A stretch of 64,000 bases of DNA from Palleniella muris (GTDB taxonomy: Bacteria > Bacteroidota > Bacteroidia > Bacteroidales > Bacteroidaceae), in assembly GCF_004792655.1 (NCBI RefSeq), contig NZ_SRZC01000015.1:29885-93884 (forward strand), read 5' to 3'. The position numbers were made by a program, and so were the translations under genes. Within the stretch, counting starts at the first letter, position 1. The number at the start of each line of letters is the position of its first letter. Positions 8,303-17,072 of this stretch are shown here, piece by piece. Below the pieces are notes generated by a model. That model was given only the letters and a program-made list of their open reading frames with translations, did no database searches and was not told where the DNA came from.

Positions 8303-8896
8303 ATGGATAACATGAAATTTCAAATGCCCGCACTCGGCTATGCCGCTGACTCACTCGCGCCGGCTATCAGCGCAGAAACTGTCAACCTGCATTACGGAAA
8401 GCATCTGCAGACTTACGTAGACAACCTTAACAGGCTTGTTGCAGGAAGCGGATTTGAGGACAATACATTAGAAGAGATTGCGGCAAAAGCCACAGGACCG
8501 CTCGGCAACAATGCCGGACAGGTAGTGAACCATACACTGTATTTTGAACAGTTGTCACCCAACGCCAAGTCAACCGAACCGTCAGCAGCGTTTATAGAGA
8601 AGATAAACCGCGCTTTCGGAAGCATGGAGGGCATGCGCGAAAAGCTCAGCGAAGCCGCCATAGGCCTCTTTGGCTCCGGCTGGGCATGGCTGGCAATGGA
8701 TGAGAATGGTGAACTTTCAATCCTTCAGATGCAGAATGCCGACAACCCATTGCGTCACGGACTGCGCCCGTTGCTGACCATTGACGTATGGGAGCATGCT
8801 TACTATCTTGATTATCAGAACAGGAGGGCAGAGCATGTAAAAGCAATATGGGACATCATTGATTGGAATGTTGTCTCTGCCCGTGCAGAGCAATGA
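8303..8896 (+). CDS. sodB: Superoxide dismutase, Fe/Mn family
   Basis: This 197-residue protein is of normal family length and dismutes superoxide in the cytoplasm. The four metal ligands are visible: His30 (NLHYGKH), His77 (VVNHTLYF), Asp161 and His165 (DVWEHAYY). GSGWAWLAM and NADNPL are also family-typical. Sequence alone does not settle whether iron or manganese is used, and related Bacteroides enzymes work with both. A second in-frame ATG at 8312 is an alternative start. It lies 120 bases after rubrerythrin and is closed by the convergent terminator at 8967-9012. Confidence 0.95.
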   Translation: MDNMKFQMPALGYAADSLAPAISAETVNLHYGKHLQTYVDNLNRLVAGSGFEDNTLEEIAAKATGPLGNNAGQVVNHTLYFEQLSPNAKSTEPSAAFIEKINRAFGSMEGMREKLSEAAIGLFGSGWAWLAMDENGELSILQMQNADNPLRHGLRPLLTIDVWEHAYYLDYQNRRAEHVKAIWDIIDWNVVSARAEQ

Positions 8897-8966
8897 TGAA
8901 ACAAGCCTATACAGTCAGTGCTGACTTGTCTGGCTCTGATGTACGGAAATGAAATACTCCAATATA

Positions 8967-9012
8967 AAACGTGGTGACACAACCTTTATTTTTGGTCGTG
9001 TCACCACGTTTT
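8967..9012. terminator. Bidirectional terminator between sod and carbonic anhydrase
   Basis: AAAACGTGGTGACAC and GTGTCACCACGTTTT form a perfect stem, extended by AACC/GGTC imperfect pairing, with an AT-rich loop. A/T runs on both sides make it work in both directions for two convergent genes. Confidence 0.85.
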
Positions 9013-9046
9013 GTATACTTGCCTTTCCGGCAACCAAAGGAAGCAA

Positions 9047-9586
9047 TCACATTTCCTCAAGTTCTCCGGTCTCTGAGTCTATGATGAAACCGCGCACAAT
9101 GATGTCCTTAGGAACCAGTGGGTGGGTTCTTATGGTCTCCACGGTTCTGCGCACGGACTCCGGCGTGTCCTTGAATCCTTCAAGCCATGCATCGAGGTCA
9201 ATGCCACATTTGCGTATGGTCGCCAGTGTGCTGTCTGTCACTCCGCGTGCTATCATCTGCTCATGGAAATGCTCATAACTCATGTGGCATGCACCGCAAT
9301 GGGAATGGGCGACAACCATAATCTCCTCAACTCCAAGCTCGTAGATGGCTACAATCAGGCTGCGCATCGCTGAGTCGAATGCGGAAATAACCAGTCCTCC
9401 GGCATTCTTTATGATTTTCGCGTCACCATTCTTCAGACCTAACGCCGCTGGAAGCAGCTCTGTCAGGCGCGTGTCCATACAACTGAGCACGGCAAGTTTC
9501 TTGTCTGGATACTTGTCAGTCACAAATTTCTCGTACTCCTTGTTCTCAACAAAACCTTTGTTGTAATCTATAATCCGGTCTATCAT
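9047..9586 (-). CDS. Beta-class carbonic anhydrase
   Basis: The product is 179 residues from the preferred ATG at 9586. The frame stays open for 45 more codons upstream, but that part is AT-rich and resembles no family N-terminus. The enzyme interconverts CO2 and bicarbonate. The zinc ligands are Cys36, His94 and Cys97, with the Asp38-Arg40 dyad in SCMDTR and the HSHCGAC loop. The conserved IIKNAGG segment is present. It is convergent with sodB and shares its terminator. Bicarbonate supply would support carboxylation in succinate and propionate fermentation, which is general inference for this group. Confidence 0.92.
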   Translation of the reverse strand: MIDRIIDYNKGFVENKEYEKFVTDKYPDKKLAVLSCMDTRLTELLPAALGLKNGDAKIIKNAGGLVISAFDSAMRSLIVAIYELGVEEIMVVAHSHCGACHMSYEHFHEQMIARGVTDSTLATIRKCGIDLDAWLEGFKDTPESVRRTVETIRTHPLVPKDIIVRGFIIDSETGELEEM

Positions 9587-10094
9587 AATTATATAGCTGT
9601 TTGTATCAATAGGCATATCAAAGACTCGCGCATAATGAAAGCGCAGGACAAAAATACACAAACTTATTGAGAAAACAAAATATTTTAAGTCTTTATTGCA
9701 ATTTTCTCCTTTGGAGCACAATGCAGGAGCCTACACCATATTCCTTATATAATGTGAAAGTTAGTGCCTTTATTATATGTGTAGGTCAAGAAAACGGAAT
9801 ATTTTGTGATGATTTCTTTCTTTGTGTTAAAAATACTTTCTGTGTCCGCACACAAAAATCATGACACAAAAAACACAGTCAAAATACTTGCAACTCTCAG
9901 GAAAAGTGCTTATCTTTGCACTCGTTATCCTGAAAACAATCTCTTTACCTTAGAAAAAGACTAATACCTATTGAAGTTAAGAGCGGTAGCCTGTGAAGGT
10001 CATCGCTTTTTTTTATGCTCATATTTCAAGTTGAAAAAGCAATATTAAAGAGAGCTTCCAAGTATACAAGCAAGTCAGCAAGAGATGCTTGTCC
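9587..10094. other. Gene-free stretch with candidate sRNA
   Basis: No protein gene is credible. The first 300 bases are AT-rich leader DNA of the carbonic anhydrase gene, and the rest holds a promoter-terminator unit (9887-10014). Confidence 0.5.
9925..10014 (+). ncRNA. Candidate small RNA, about 90 nt
   Basis: A promoter-like pair (CTTG at 9887-9890, 20-base spacer, TATCTTTG at 9911-9918) is followed about 65 bases later by a GC stem. GCGGTAGCC pairs with GGTCATCGC using G-U pairs, and eight T residues follow (10007-10014). There is no start codon with a useful frame between. A short standalone transcript is the simplest reading. Confidence 0.4.
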
Positions 10095-10289
10095 TCATTC
10101 CATCTGCTTCCACAACATCTTATACCTGACCCTGTCAAGCCATGATATTATTTTAGGGAAAGTGCGAATGCTGCCACATTTCACGCACTTCACCGGTGTA
10201 ATCAAATCGGTGTTTTTCCATTGGATACCCATTTCGTCAAATTCTTGTCCACAATCAGTGCAGACAAATGTGATGTTTCCTTTCAACAT
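10095..10289 (-). CDS. Small zinc-ribbon protein, unknown function
   Basis: This 64-residue protein has two CxxC knuckles, CTDC at residues 10-13 and CVKC at 35-38, followed by a basic/aromatic tail. The pattern is a small rubredoxin- or zinc-ribbon-like metal-binding fold. No clear promoter is seen upstream, and no neighbour hints at a role. The regular Cys spacing makes a real gene more likely than a chance frame. Confidence 0.5.
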   Translation of the reverse strand: MLKGNITFVCTDCGQEFDEMGIQWKNTDLITPVKCVKCGSIRTFPKIISWLDRVRYKMLWKQME

Positions 10290-10793
10290 AGTTTGTTCAT
10301 AGTTTATGAGTTAGACTTCTGGTTAAGTGCCTGCAATCCATGACAAGCATGCCGCAGTTCCTTTATTGGCAATAAGATGGTCTGAGTGGGTTAGCATGCT
10401 AATGGCTTCCGGTTCCGTGTTCACCATTCTTCATGATAAGAAAAGAGCCCCTGAAGTCCACAGACTTTCTGGGGCTCAAATTCTCTCTCTGCATTATTAC
10501 TATTCAAATGAATTTCAAACCATGACTCTCGTACTTTGCCAATATTTTCTATAGAGACTTTACCAATAGCAATGGCATTCACCGCCATAAAACACACCTT
10601 TGTAAAGTTCTCTACTGCAAAGATAATAATTTTATTGTATTTTAACTGCATTTTCGGGGGGGGTAACGTTTGTTAACAAAATAAAACTATAATTCACGTA
10701 AACGAAAGGCGTTGTGTTGCCATGGAAAATACGGTTAATGCCATATTCAAACTGCTCGGACAAGAAGGCTTTGTTTGTTGTGGTCTTCCATTC
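10290..10793. other. Mostly gene-free stretch
   Basis: Apart from the doubtful minus-strand unit at 10421-10625, it holds a G8 tract followed by TAAC (10656-10667) and AT-rich DNA leading to the lipoprotein promoter. Confidence 0.5.
10421..10588 (-). other. Possible small gene or remnant with own promoter
   Basis: A minus-strand -7 TATCTTTG (plus coordinates 10618-10625) precedes a frame of 55 residues starting MAVNAIAIGKVSIENIGKV. A strong hairpin (GAGCCCC... with AAGTC/GACTT inside, 10446-10478) followed on the minus strand by TTTTCTT lies inside the 3' end of the frame. A coding region running through its own terminator is odd. This may be a truncated gene or a short RNA. Confidence 0.25.
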
Positions 10794-10857
10794 GTTGACA
10801 CATTCATGTCAGATATTGACACATATTTTGATTATCCAAGAATAAGTCATAATTTTG
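10785..10857 (+). promoter_or_regulatory. Promoter with paired TTGACAC operator, lipoprotein gene
   Basis: GTTGACAC (10794-10801) and ATTGACAC (10815-10822) are 21 bases apart. A -33 TTTTG (10826-10830), a 19-base spacer and a -7 TAATTTTG (10850-10857) follow. About 44 bases are near-identical to 1078-1122, with every spacing preserved. Confidence 0.7.
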
Positions 10858-10890
10858 CCGGCAGTTAGTAACCAAAATAGGAGAAACATT

Positions 10891-11748
10891 ATGAAAAAGC
10901 AAATCATCACATCACTTGCCGCATTGGCACTGCTTTGTGCTTGTGGCAACGACAAGCAGTCTAAGGAACAGCAAAACCTCATGGAAGCCTCAAAGCAGGA
11001 ACTTGCAGAGGCTGTCAGTGAGCGTGACCAACTTTTACGCCTTGTGGGCGAAGTGTCTTCGGGAATGGAACAGATAAAGCATATTGAGAACATACTTACG
11101 CTTTCCAAGTCAGGAGAGAACAAGTCGCAACGTGCTCAGTTGCTTGCTGACATGGAGACCATACAGAAGACTTTGAAGGAAAGAAGGGAACAGCTTGAAC
11201 AGCTTGAGGCTAAGTTGAAGAAGTCAACACTTTTCAACAAGGAGCTCCAGACAACCATCGAGGCTCTTCGTGCACAGATCGAGTCACAAGCAACAGAGAT
11301 TGAAGACTTGCGCACACAGCTTACTGCAGCAAAGGAGCGTATAGGGCAGCTGAGGAACTCTGTCGATTCCCTCAACACTGCTGTGGCTAACGTGACAACG
11401 GAAAAGGATGCAGCGCAGAAAGCTTCAGTGCAGTTGGAGAACGAGCTGAACACTTGCTACTACACTGTAGACACAAAATCAAATCTCAAGAAGCATAAGG
11501 TCATAGAAACAGGATTCCTGCGCAAGTCAAAACTCATGAAAGGTGACTTTGACCAGAATGTTTTTGTCATCAGTGACAAGAGAACCCTCACAACAATTAA
11601 TCTGAAGTCAAAGAAGGCGAAGATACGCACAAACCACCCTGCCGGCTCTTATGAGTTGGTGGAGAACAACGGACAGAAAGTGTTGCGCATAACAAAGCCG
11701 CAACAGTTCTGGGAACTTTCCAACTACTTGGTTGTCCAGACGGACTAA
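10891..11748 (+). CDS. Coiled-coil lipoprotein
   Basis: This 285-residue lipoprotein has an export signal ending in lipobox LCAC, with the acylated Cys at 18. Residues ~25-185 are a long Glu/Lys/Gln-rich coiled coil (for example EKDAAQKASVQLENEL at its end). A compact C-terminal domain of about 95 residues follows, beginning KHKVIETGFLRKSKLM. The ATG at 10891 is chosen because upstream codons overlap the promoter. The coiled-coil lipoprotein form is shared with the collagen-binding Cbp1-type adhesins annotated in Bacteroides, but I cannot confirm membership. Its control region is a close copy of the one before the TPR gene at 1223, so the two are probably co-regulated envelope proteins. Confidence 0.75.
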   Translation: MKKQIITSLAALALLCACGNDKQSKEQQNLMEASKQELAEAVSERDQLLRLVGEVSSGMEQIKHIENILTLSKSGENKSQRAQLLADMETIQKTLKERREQLEQLEAKLKKSTLFNKELQTTIEALRAQIESQATEIEDLRTQLTAAKERIGQLRNSVDSLNTAVANVTTEKDAAQKASVQLENELNTCYYTVDTKSNLKKHKVIETGFLRKSKLMKGDFDQNVFVISDKRTLTTINLKSKKAKIRTNHPAGSYELVENNGQKVLRITKPQQFWELSNYLVVQTD

Positions 11749-11891
11749 AGTCTTGCGCCTTTCCGAACATAAGGAAAAAAGGAGATTCATCCAAACTGGG
11801 ATTGGCAAACCTGAGAGCCTTCTGACATGGTTTACACATTTATATAATTAGGTTTGCCGGTACAGTGTTTTTATAAAGAATATCCTTCTGA

Positions 11892-11945
11892 AGAGCGTTC
11901 GCAGATACTTGCATCTTATGTGCAGTCTGTGGATGCTCTTTTTGT
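11892..11945 (+). terminator. Terminator hairpin downstream of lipoprotein
   Basis: AGAGCGTTCGCAGA and TCTGTGGATGCTCT pair over 14 positions, allowing G-U pairs, around a 20-base loop. TTTTTG follows. Confidence 0.7.
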
Positions 11946-12010
11946 GTTATGGCATTTCGTGTGAAAATGTGATTGTGCCACAACTTGTAGAGTTTTGCCG
12001 GACGACGCCA
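11946..12010. repeat. Dispersed repeat D, copy 1
   Basis: The core TGAAAATGTGATT followed by ACAACTTGT and AGAGTTTTGCC matches 18596-18645 closely. A third, more degenerate relative lies near 57670-57735. Confidence 0.5.
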
Positions 12011-12100
12011 ATATAAATCACATTGTTACAATAATTTCATCCTACCATTTTACAATTTAGCCTAATAGTATGTATAGCATAGACAGAGGCATAAAACAAA

Positions 12101-12132
12101 GATGTGCAGACATTTCACAATGTCTGCACATC
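12101..12132. terminator. Perfect 13-bp hairpin
   Basis: GATGTGCAGACAT and ATGTCTGCACATC flank a six-base loop. A/T-rich flanks on both sides allow it to act as a terminator on either strand. Confidence 0.6.
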
Positions 12133-12164
12133 TTGTTTGTATTGATTTCTAAACTTTTCAAAAA

Positions 12165-12385
12165 GAAAGACGAGCCTCACGGCTGGTCGGTGTTACCTGA
12201 ATTAACAACAAATCTTTTTACTCTTAAAAATCTAATACAATCTAAACTAACTAACTTTTACCTAATAACTAAAACCTAACTATATACTATCTATGAAAAA
12301 CTAATTTCTTTTCAGTCAAGACTGTGTTTCAAGTCCTGTTGTCATCAGTACTTTTTGATGTCTCTACATCCTTTGTTCCTTTTGA
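12165..12385 (-). ncRNA. Candidate minus-strand RNA, about 220 nt
   Basis: A well-formed minus-strand promoter (TTTTG, 19 bases, TACCTTTG; plus coordinates about 12391-12422) directs transcription leftwards. About 200 bases later, GACCAGCC pairs with GGCTCGTC (12170-12188) and is followed on the minus strand by TTTCTTTTT, an intrinsic terminator. No reading frame of useful length lies between. The transcript would be a trans-acting RNA or a leftover leader. Confidence 0.4.
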
Positions 12386-12390
12386 CGATG

Positions 12391-12422
12391 CAAAGGTACG
12401 ACTGTTCTCGCACATGGCAAAA
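12391..12422 (-). promoter_or_regulatory. Minus-strand promoter
   Basis: Read on the minus strand, TTTTG is followed by 19 bases and TACCTTTGCA, a close match to the Bacteroidota vegetative consensus. It drives the candidate RNA at 12165-12385. Confidence 0.65.
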
Positions 12423-12720
12423 TATTTATGTTGTTTTTTACTCAAAAAAGCGTTATTATTGATAGGGGTCAAGCATGTTTTCCGGCATAGGGTGTAAATA
12501 TAACACTTTTTCGCATTTATCATGATTCTTTGTGTTTTCTCTGAGTAGCATATTTTTGCATATTGTTTGTGCTTGTTGTTCCTTTTTGTGACATATATTT
12601 ATGGTAGGGTAGAGTATTCCTGACATTTTGCAATATGGACGTTTTACGTGTCTTTCATGCTTAATGCTTTGAAAAAGATGTTTTTTTGTTGTGAAAAGCC
12701 TTGTTTTGCTGATATGAAAA

Positions 12721-12753
12721 ATGGGGCTGCACTTCAAACAGGTGCAGCCCCAT
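12721..12753 (-). terminator. Terminator of maeB
   Basis: ATGGGGCTGCAC and GTGCAGCCCCAT form a perfect 12-bp stem with a nine-base loop. On the minus strand TTTTTCATA follows, 22 bases after the maeB stop. Confidence 0.9.
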
Positions 12754-12774
12754 GGAAAGGAAAGGTTGTATTCT

Positions 12775-15054
12775 TTACTTTATCTTGTTCACGTAAGCAT
12801 CGATTACAGCTACGGCAACAATGTTTACCACGTCACGAACTGTAGAGTCGAAGTCTGTGAAATGGATAGGCTTCTTAAGACCCATCTGTATCGGACCTAT
12901 CACTTCCGTCTCAGGAGAGAAGCCCTTGATGAGCTTATAGGCAGAGTTCGCTGCCGAGAGGTTTGTGAAAATCATTGAGTTCACGACCTCCCCGTGCAGG
13001 CGGAGGAATGGATACTTCTTGTCTCTGCGCTCATGGTCGAGTGCAAGGTCGATAGACATCTCGCCGTCAATCTTCAGGTCAGGGTATTCAGCCTGCATCT
13101 CTGCCACGACATCGTGCATAAGTCTTGGGCTGCCATCCTTGTCCACACCGAAATTGGAGTATGAGATCATTGCCATTTTAGGCTCATCATTGAAGAAGCG
13201 TATAGCATCCGCTGTAAGTCTGGAGATGTCCTTCAGTGTCTCCTTGTCCGGGTGACGGTTGATGAGTGTGTCGGCAATGTAGTATGTGCCACGCTTGGAA
13301 TTGACAATGTGCATTGTTCCGAAATGCTTGTAGTTGTCACGTATGCCAACCACTTCCTTAGCGACTTTGATAGTGTTTGAGAACTTTGTGTAGACACCTG
13401 TGATAAATGCATCCGCCTCTCCTGTCTCGACCATCATCATTCCGAAGTAGTTGCGCTCGAACATCTTGTCGTTTGCCTCCTCGAAGTTATATCCTTCGCG
13501 GCAGCATTTCTCTGCAAGTATCCGTGCATATCGTTCACGGCGCGCCATTTCGCGGTCATGGCGTAGGTTTACAATCTCTATTCCTGTCAGGTCAAGGTCG
13601 AGTTCCGCGGCTTTCTTTTCTATCATCTCATCGTTGCCGAGGAGTATAGGCTGGCATATTCCCTCCTGCTTAGCCTGCACGGCAGCCTTTATCATTGTCG
13701 GGTGGAGACCTTCAGCGAACACCACACGCTGTGGGTGCTTGCGTGCTGTCTCGTAGAGTGACTGGGTCACGTTTGTCTCCTGTCCCATCTTGCGGCGTAG
13801 GTTGTTCTTGTATGCATCCCAGTCAGTGATAGGGGTGCGCGCCACTCCTGAGTCCATGGCAGCCTTTGCAACAGCAGCGGAAACTTCTGTGATGAGGCGT
13901 GGGTCGACAGGTTTCGGAATGAAATAGTCAGGACCGAAGGTAAGGTTGTTGACCTTGTAGACCTGGTTCACCACATCCGGAACAGGCTGTTTTGCAAGGT
14001 CGGCAATGGCATGTACAGCCGCAATCTTCATCTCCTCATTGATTGCAGAGGCGTTAACGTCCAATGCGCCACGGAAGATGTAAGGGAATCCGATTACATT
14101 GTTTATCTGGTTAGGATAGTCGGAGCGTCCTGTGGACATGAGAACGTCCGGGCGTGCATCCATGGCATCCTCGTAGGAGATTTCCGGTATAGGGTTCGCG
14201 CATGCGAAGACGATAGGGTTCTTTGCCATGGAACGTATCATCTCCTTGCTGACAACATTGCCCTTTGAAAGTCCGAGGAACACGTCAGCGTCCTTCATAG
14301 CCTCTTCCAATGTGTGCGCATCGCGGCGTTCTGTCGCGAAGAACTTCTTCTGTTCCGTAAGATTAGGTCTGTCGCTGGTAATCACTCCCTTGGAGTCAAG
14401 CATCAGGATGTTCTCCAGTTTTGCGCCGAGGGCGACATACAGCTTTGTGCACATTATGGCTGCCGCACCCGCACCGCTGACCACAATCTTCACATCCTCA
14501 ATCTTCTTTCCTGCCACCTCAAGTGCGTTGAGGAGGCCCGCTGAAGAGATGATGGCCGTGCCGTGCTGGTCATCGTGCATGACAGGGATGTCAAGAGTCT
14601 TCTTCAGACGCTCCTCGATGTAGAAACACTCGGGAGCCTTGATGTCCTCAAGGTTGATGCCGCCGAATGTCGGTGCAATCTTCTCCACTGCCTCGCAGAA
14701 TTTCTCCGGGTCTTTCTCGTCAACCTCAATGTCGAAGACGTCTACTCCGCCATAGATTTTGAACAGAAGGCCTTTTCCCTCCATGACAGGCTTTCCTGAC
14801 ATCGCGCCTATGTCACCGAGTCCGAGCACGGCTGTGCCATTGGAGATTACGGCAACGAGGTTGCCCTTGTCCGTGTACTTGTAAACAGAATCAGGATTAT
14901 CTTGAATCTCCAGGCAAGGATATGCCACGCCCGGTGAGTACGCTAATGACAAGTCTGTCTGAGTACGATAAGGCTTTGTTGGTACTACCTCGATTTTACC
15001 GGGTCGGCCGGCCTCGTGATATTCAAGGGCGGCTTCTTTCGTTATTTTCACCAT
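12775..15054 (-). CDS. maeB: NADP-dependent malic enzyme with phosphotransacetylase domain
   Basis: This 759-residue cytoplasmic enzyme oxidatively decarboxylates malate to pyruvate. Residues ~1-150 are the malic N-terminal domain ([16 protein letters not shown], then the Lys of [17 protein letters not shown]). [10 protein letters not shown] near residue 160 starts the Rossmann domain with [10 protein letters not shown]. From about residue 430 to the end it is a phosphate acetyltransferase-like domain, starting at [13 protein letters not shown]. This fusion is the usual MaeB form, and the PTA-like part is generally regulatory and binds acetyl-CoA. It has its own promoter (15120-15151) divergent from fba, and a strong terminator. 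Confidence 0.95.
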   Translation of the reverse strand: MVKITKEAALEYHEAGRPGKIEVVPTKPYRTQTDLSLAYSPGVAYPCLEIQDNPDSVYKYTDKGNLVAVISNGTAVLGLGDIGAMSGKPVMEGKGLLFKIYGGVDVFDIEVDEKDPEKFCEAVEKIAPTFGGINLEDIKAPECFYIEERLKKTLDIPVMHDDQHGTAIISSAGLLNALEVAGKKIEDVKIVVSGAGAAAIMCTKLYVALGAKLENILMLDSKGVITSDRPNLTEQKKFFATERRDAHTLEEAMKDADVFLGLSKGNVVSKEMIRSMAKNPIVFACANPIPEISYEDAMDARPDVLMSTGRSDYPNQINNVIGFPYIFRGALDVNASAINEEMKIAAVHAIADLAKQPVPDVVNQVYKVNNLTFGPDYFIPKPVDPRLITEVSAAVAKAAMDSGVARTPITDWDAYKNNLRRKMGQETNVTQSLYETARKHPQRVVFAEGLHPTMIKAAVQAKQEGICQPILLGNDEMIEKKAAELDLDLTGIEIVNLRHDREMARRERYARILAEKCCREGYNFEEANDKMFERNYFGMMMVETGEADAFITGVYTKFSNTIKVAKEVVGIRDNYKHFGTMHIVNSKRGTYYIADTLINRHPDKETLKDISRLTADAIRFFNDEPKMAMISYSNFGVDKDGSPRLMHDVVAEMQAEYPDLKIDGEMSIDLALDHERRDKKYPFLRLHGEVVNSMIFTNLSAANSAYKLIKGFSPETEVIGPIQMGLKKPIHFTDFDSTVRDVVNIVAVAVIDAYVNKIK

Positions 15055-15119
15055 AATATTATATGTATTTAAAAAGTTTAGTTATCGTGAATGAATCTTT
15101 TTATAAGAAAAACCTGCTG

Positions 15120-15151
15120 CAAAATAACAAAAAAAAAACGAGTTGACCAAA
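15120..15151 (-). promoter_or_regulatory. maeB promoter
   Basis: On the minus strand TTTGG (15147-15151) is followed by 19 bases and TTATTTTG (15120-15127). The start of transcription would lie about 60 bases before the maeB ATG. Confidence 0.65.
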
Positions 15152-15197
15152 TATATATAATGTTTTTATCCAAAATAACAAAAAAACTAACAAACTT

Positions 15198-15229
15198 TTT
15201 GGTACTTACTGATAATTTTCTTAACTTTG
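15198..15229 (+). promoter_or_regulatory. fba promoter
   Basis: TTTGG (15198-15202), a 19-base spacer and TAACTTTG (15222-15229) match the Bacteroidota consensus. The leader to the ATG at 15289 is about 55 bases. Confidence 0.8.
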
Positions 15230-15288
15230 CGGTACAAAAAAACTATACCGAGGATATACAGTTCAACTATATAAACAATTAAAAAACT

Positions 15289-16287
15289 ATGGTAAATTAC
15301 AAAGAACTTGGTCTCGTAAATACTCGCGAGATGTTCAAGAAGGCTGTTGCCGGTGGTTATGCTATCCCTGCGTTCAACTTCAACACAATGGAGCAGATGC
15401 AGGCTATCGTCATGGCAGCAGTGGAGACAAAGTCACCTGTCATCATGCAGGTGTCACGCGGTGCACGTAACTATGCTAACCCGACAATCCTCCGCTACAT
15501 GGCAGAGGGTGCTGTTGAGTACGCTAAGGAGTTGGGATGCCCTAATCCGGAAATCGTTCTTCATCTTGACCATGGTGACTCTTTCGAGACCTGCAAGTCA
15601 TGTATTGACATGGGCTTCTCTTCTGTAATGATTGACGGTTCTTCACTCCCTTACGAGGAGAACATCGCTCTCACAAAGAAAGTTGTGGAGTATGCACACC
15701 AGTACGACGTGACTGTCGAGGCTGAGCTCGGTGTCCTCGCAGGTGTTGAGGATGAGGTTGTTGCTGAGGAGTCTCACTATACAAAGCCTGAGGAGGTTAT
15801 CGATTTCGCTACACGCACAGGCTGCGACTCACTCGCTATTTCTATCGGCACATCCCACGGTGCATACAAGTTCACTCCTGACCAGTGCACACGCGACCCT
15901 AAGACAGGCAAGCTCGTTCCTCCTCCACTCGCTTTCGAGATTCTCCATGAGATTGAGGAGAAACTTCCGGGATTCCCAATCGTGCTCCACGGCTCTTCTT
16001 CCGTACCACAGGACTGCGTGGATACAATCAACGAGTTCGGCGGCAAGCTGCCTGATGCAGTAGGTATTCCTGAGGAGCAGCTCCGTGAGGCTTCCAAGTC
16101 TGCCGTTTGCAAGATCAATATCGACTCCGACTCACGTCTTGCAATGACAGCTGCCATCCGCAAGTATCTTGCAGAGAACCCAAGCCACTTCGACCCTCGC
16201 CAGTACCTTACACCGGCTCGTGAGGCAATGAAGCAGATGTACATCCACAAGATTGTTGACGTACTGGGCTCCAACGACAAACTGTAA
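15289..16287 (+). CDS. fba: Class II fructose-bisphosphate aldolase
   Basis: This 332-residue zinc-dependent aldolase splits fructose 1,6-bisphosphate into dihydroxyacetone phosphate and glyceraldehyde 3-phosphate. Class II motifs are clear: YAIPAFNFNTMEQMQA at the N-terminus, LHLDHGDSFETCKSCIDMGF with the metal-binding His and catalytic Asp, EAELGVLAGVED, SIGTSHGAYKF, and LHGSSSVP near residue 236. Length and motif order fit the long class IIB-like form common in Bacteroidales. The gene has its own promoter, and codon use is strongly biased, as expected for a highly expressed glycolytic gene. The next gene starts three bases after the stop. Confidence 0.96.
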   Translation: MVNYKELGLVNTREMFKKAVAGGYAIPAFNFNTMEQMQAIVMAAVETKSPVIMQVSRGARNYANPTILRYMAEGAVEYAKELGCPNPEIVLHLDHGDSFETCKSCIDMGFSSVMIDGSSLPYEENIALTKKVVEYAHQYDVTVEAELGVLAGVEDEVVAEESHYTKPEEVIDFATRTGCDSLAISIGTSHGAYKFTPDQCTRDPKTGKLVPPPLAFEILHEIEEKLPGFPIVLHGSSSVPQDCVDTINEFGGKLPDAVGIPEEQLREASKSAVCKINIDSDSRLAMTAAIRKYLAENPSHFDPRQYLTPAREAMKQMYIHKIVDVLGSNDKL

Positions 16288-16290
16288 TCT

Positions 16291-17049
16291 ATGCAAATGA
16301 GAAAATATATAGTTGTGGCAGTCGTCTTTTTGACGGCTGCCATTTCTGCTTTTGGGCAGAAATACCATGTCACCAATGTCACACGGGAACGTATCCTCGT
16401 CGACAGCACCTTTGCCGATGATGCCCGTGGCGTGGATGTCCTTGCGCCCTACAAGCACATTGTCGATTCCATTATGTCGCCTGTTGTCGGCAAGGTTGCC
16501 AAATACATGGCGGCACACAATCCCGAAAGCGAGCTGTCCAACCTTCTTGCGGACATCATGGTGTGGCAGGGCAGGCGGTACGGCGAGAAGCCTGACCTCG
16601 GCATCTACAACATGGGAGGCATCCGCGCGGCACTGCCTGCCGGCGACGTGACGTTCGGTGATGTCAATGATGTCGCGCCTTTTGAGAACTACATAACATT
16701 CCTCTCCCTTACAGGTGAGCAGATGAAGACACTCTGCGACCAGATAGCGAAGAGCAACGGATGCGGTCTGTCAAAGGGAATCGCCCTCGTCATAAAGGGC
16801 AGGGAGGTGGAATCGGTCACACTTCACGGACAGCCGATAGACCCGAACCGCACCTACCGCATTGTCACACTGAACTATCTTGCTGAAGGAAACGACGGTT
16901 TTGCGGTGCTCCCTGAAGGTTTTGACATAAAGTCCCCTAAGGATGAGCAAGCCCGCACAAGAGAATTCATTGTCGATTATTTCATAGAGAAGACCAAGGC
17001 GGGTGAGGTCATCGATGCGGAAATCGAAGGGCGTGTCGTGCTGAAGTAA
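16291..17049 (+). CDS. 5'-nucleotidase C-terminal-domain protein
   Basis: This 252-residue exported protein has signal peptide MQMRKYIVVAVVFLTAAISAFGQ and a single 5'-nucleotidase C-terminal domain. Visible family motifs are NLLADIMVWQG, IYNMGGIRAALPAGDVTFGD and VAPFENYITFLSLTGEQ, then YRIVTLNYLAEGNDGF. In UshA-like enzymes this domain binds the nucleotide base, and the catalytic metallophosphatase domain is separate. That catalytic partner is the gene at 17283, so the ancestral two-domain protein is split here with the C-terminal half first. The genes are separated by a 179-base MITE-like element. Nucleotide scavenging in the periplasm is the likely role. Confidence 0.88.
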   Translation: MQMRKYIVVAVVFLTAAISAFGQKYHVTNVTRERILVDSTFADDARGVDVLAPYKHIVDSIMSPVVGKVAKYMAAHNPESELSNLLADIMVWQGRRYGEKPDLGIYNMGGIRAALPAGDVTFGDVNDVAPFENYITFLSLTGEQMKTLCDQIAKSNGCGLSKGIALVIKGREVESVTLHGQPIDPNRTYRIVTLNYLAEGNDGFAVLPEGFDIKSPKDEQARTREFIVDYFIEKTKAGEVIDAEIEGRVVLK

Positions 17050-17072
17050 GCATGAAGACCGGAATTCAAAGC

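Larger units (their letters stand above)
11749..12774. other. Gene-free kilobase between lipoprotein and maeB
   Basis: No protein gene is credible. It holds a terminator (11892-11945), a degenerate repeat (11946-12010), a perfect hairpin (12101-12132), a minus-strand promoter-to-terminator unit (12165-12418) and the maeB terminator (12721-12753). An AT-rich pyrimidine-poor run at 12200-12300 resembles Prevotella gene leaders and ends in ATGAAAAACTAA, a start followed at once by a stop. Confidence 0.5.
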
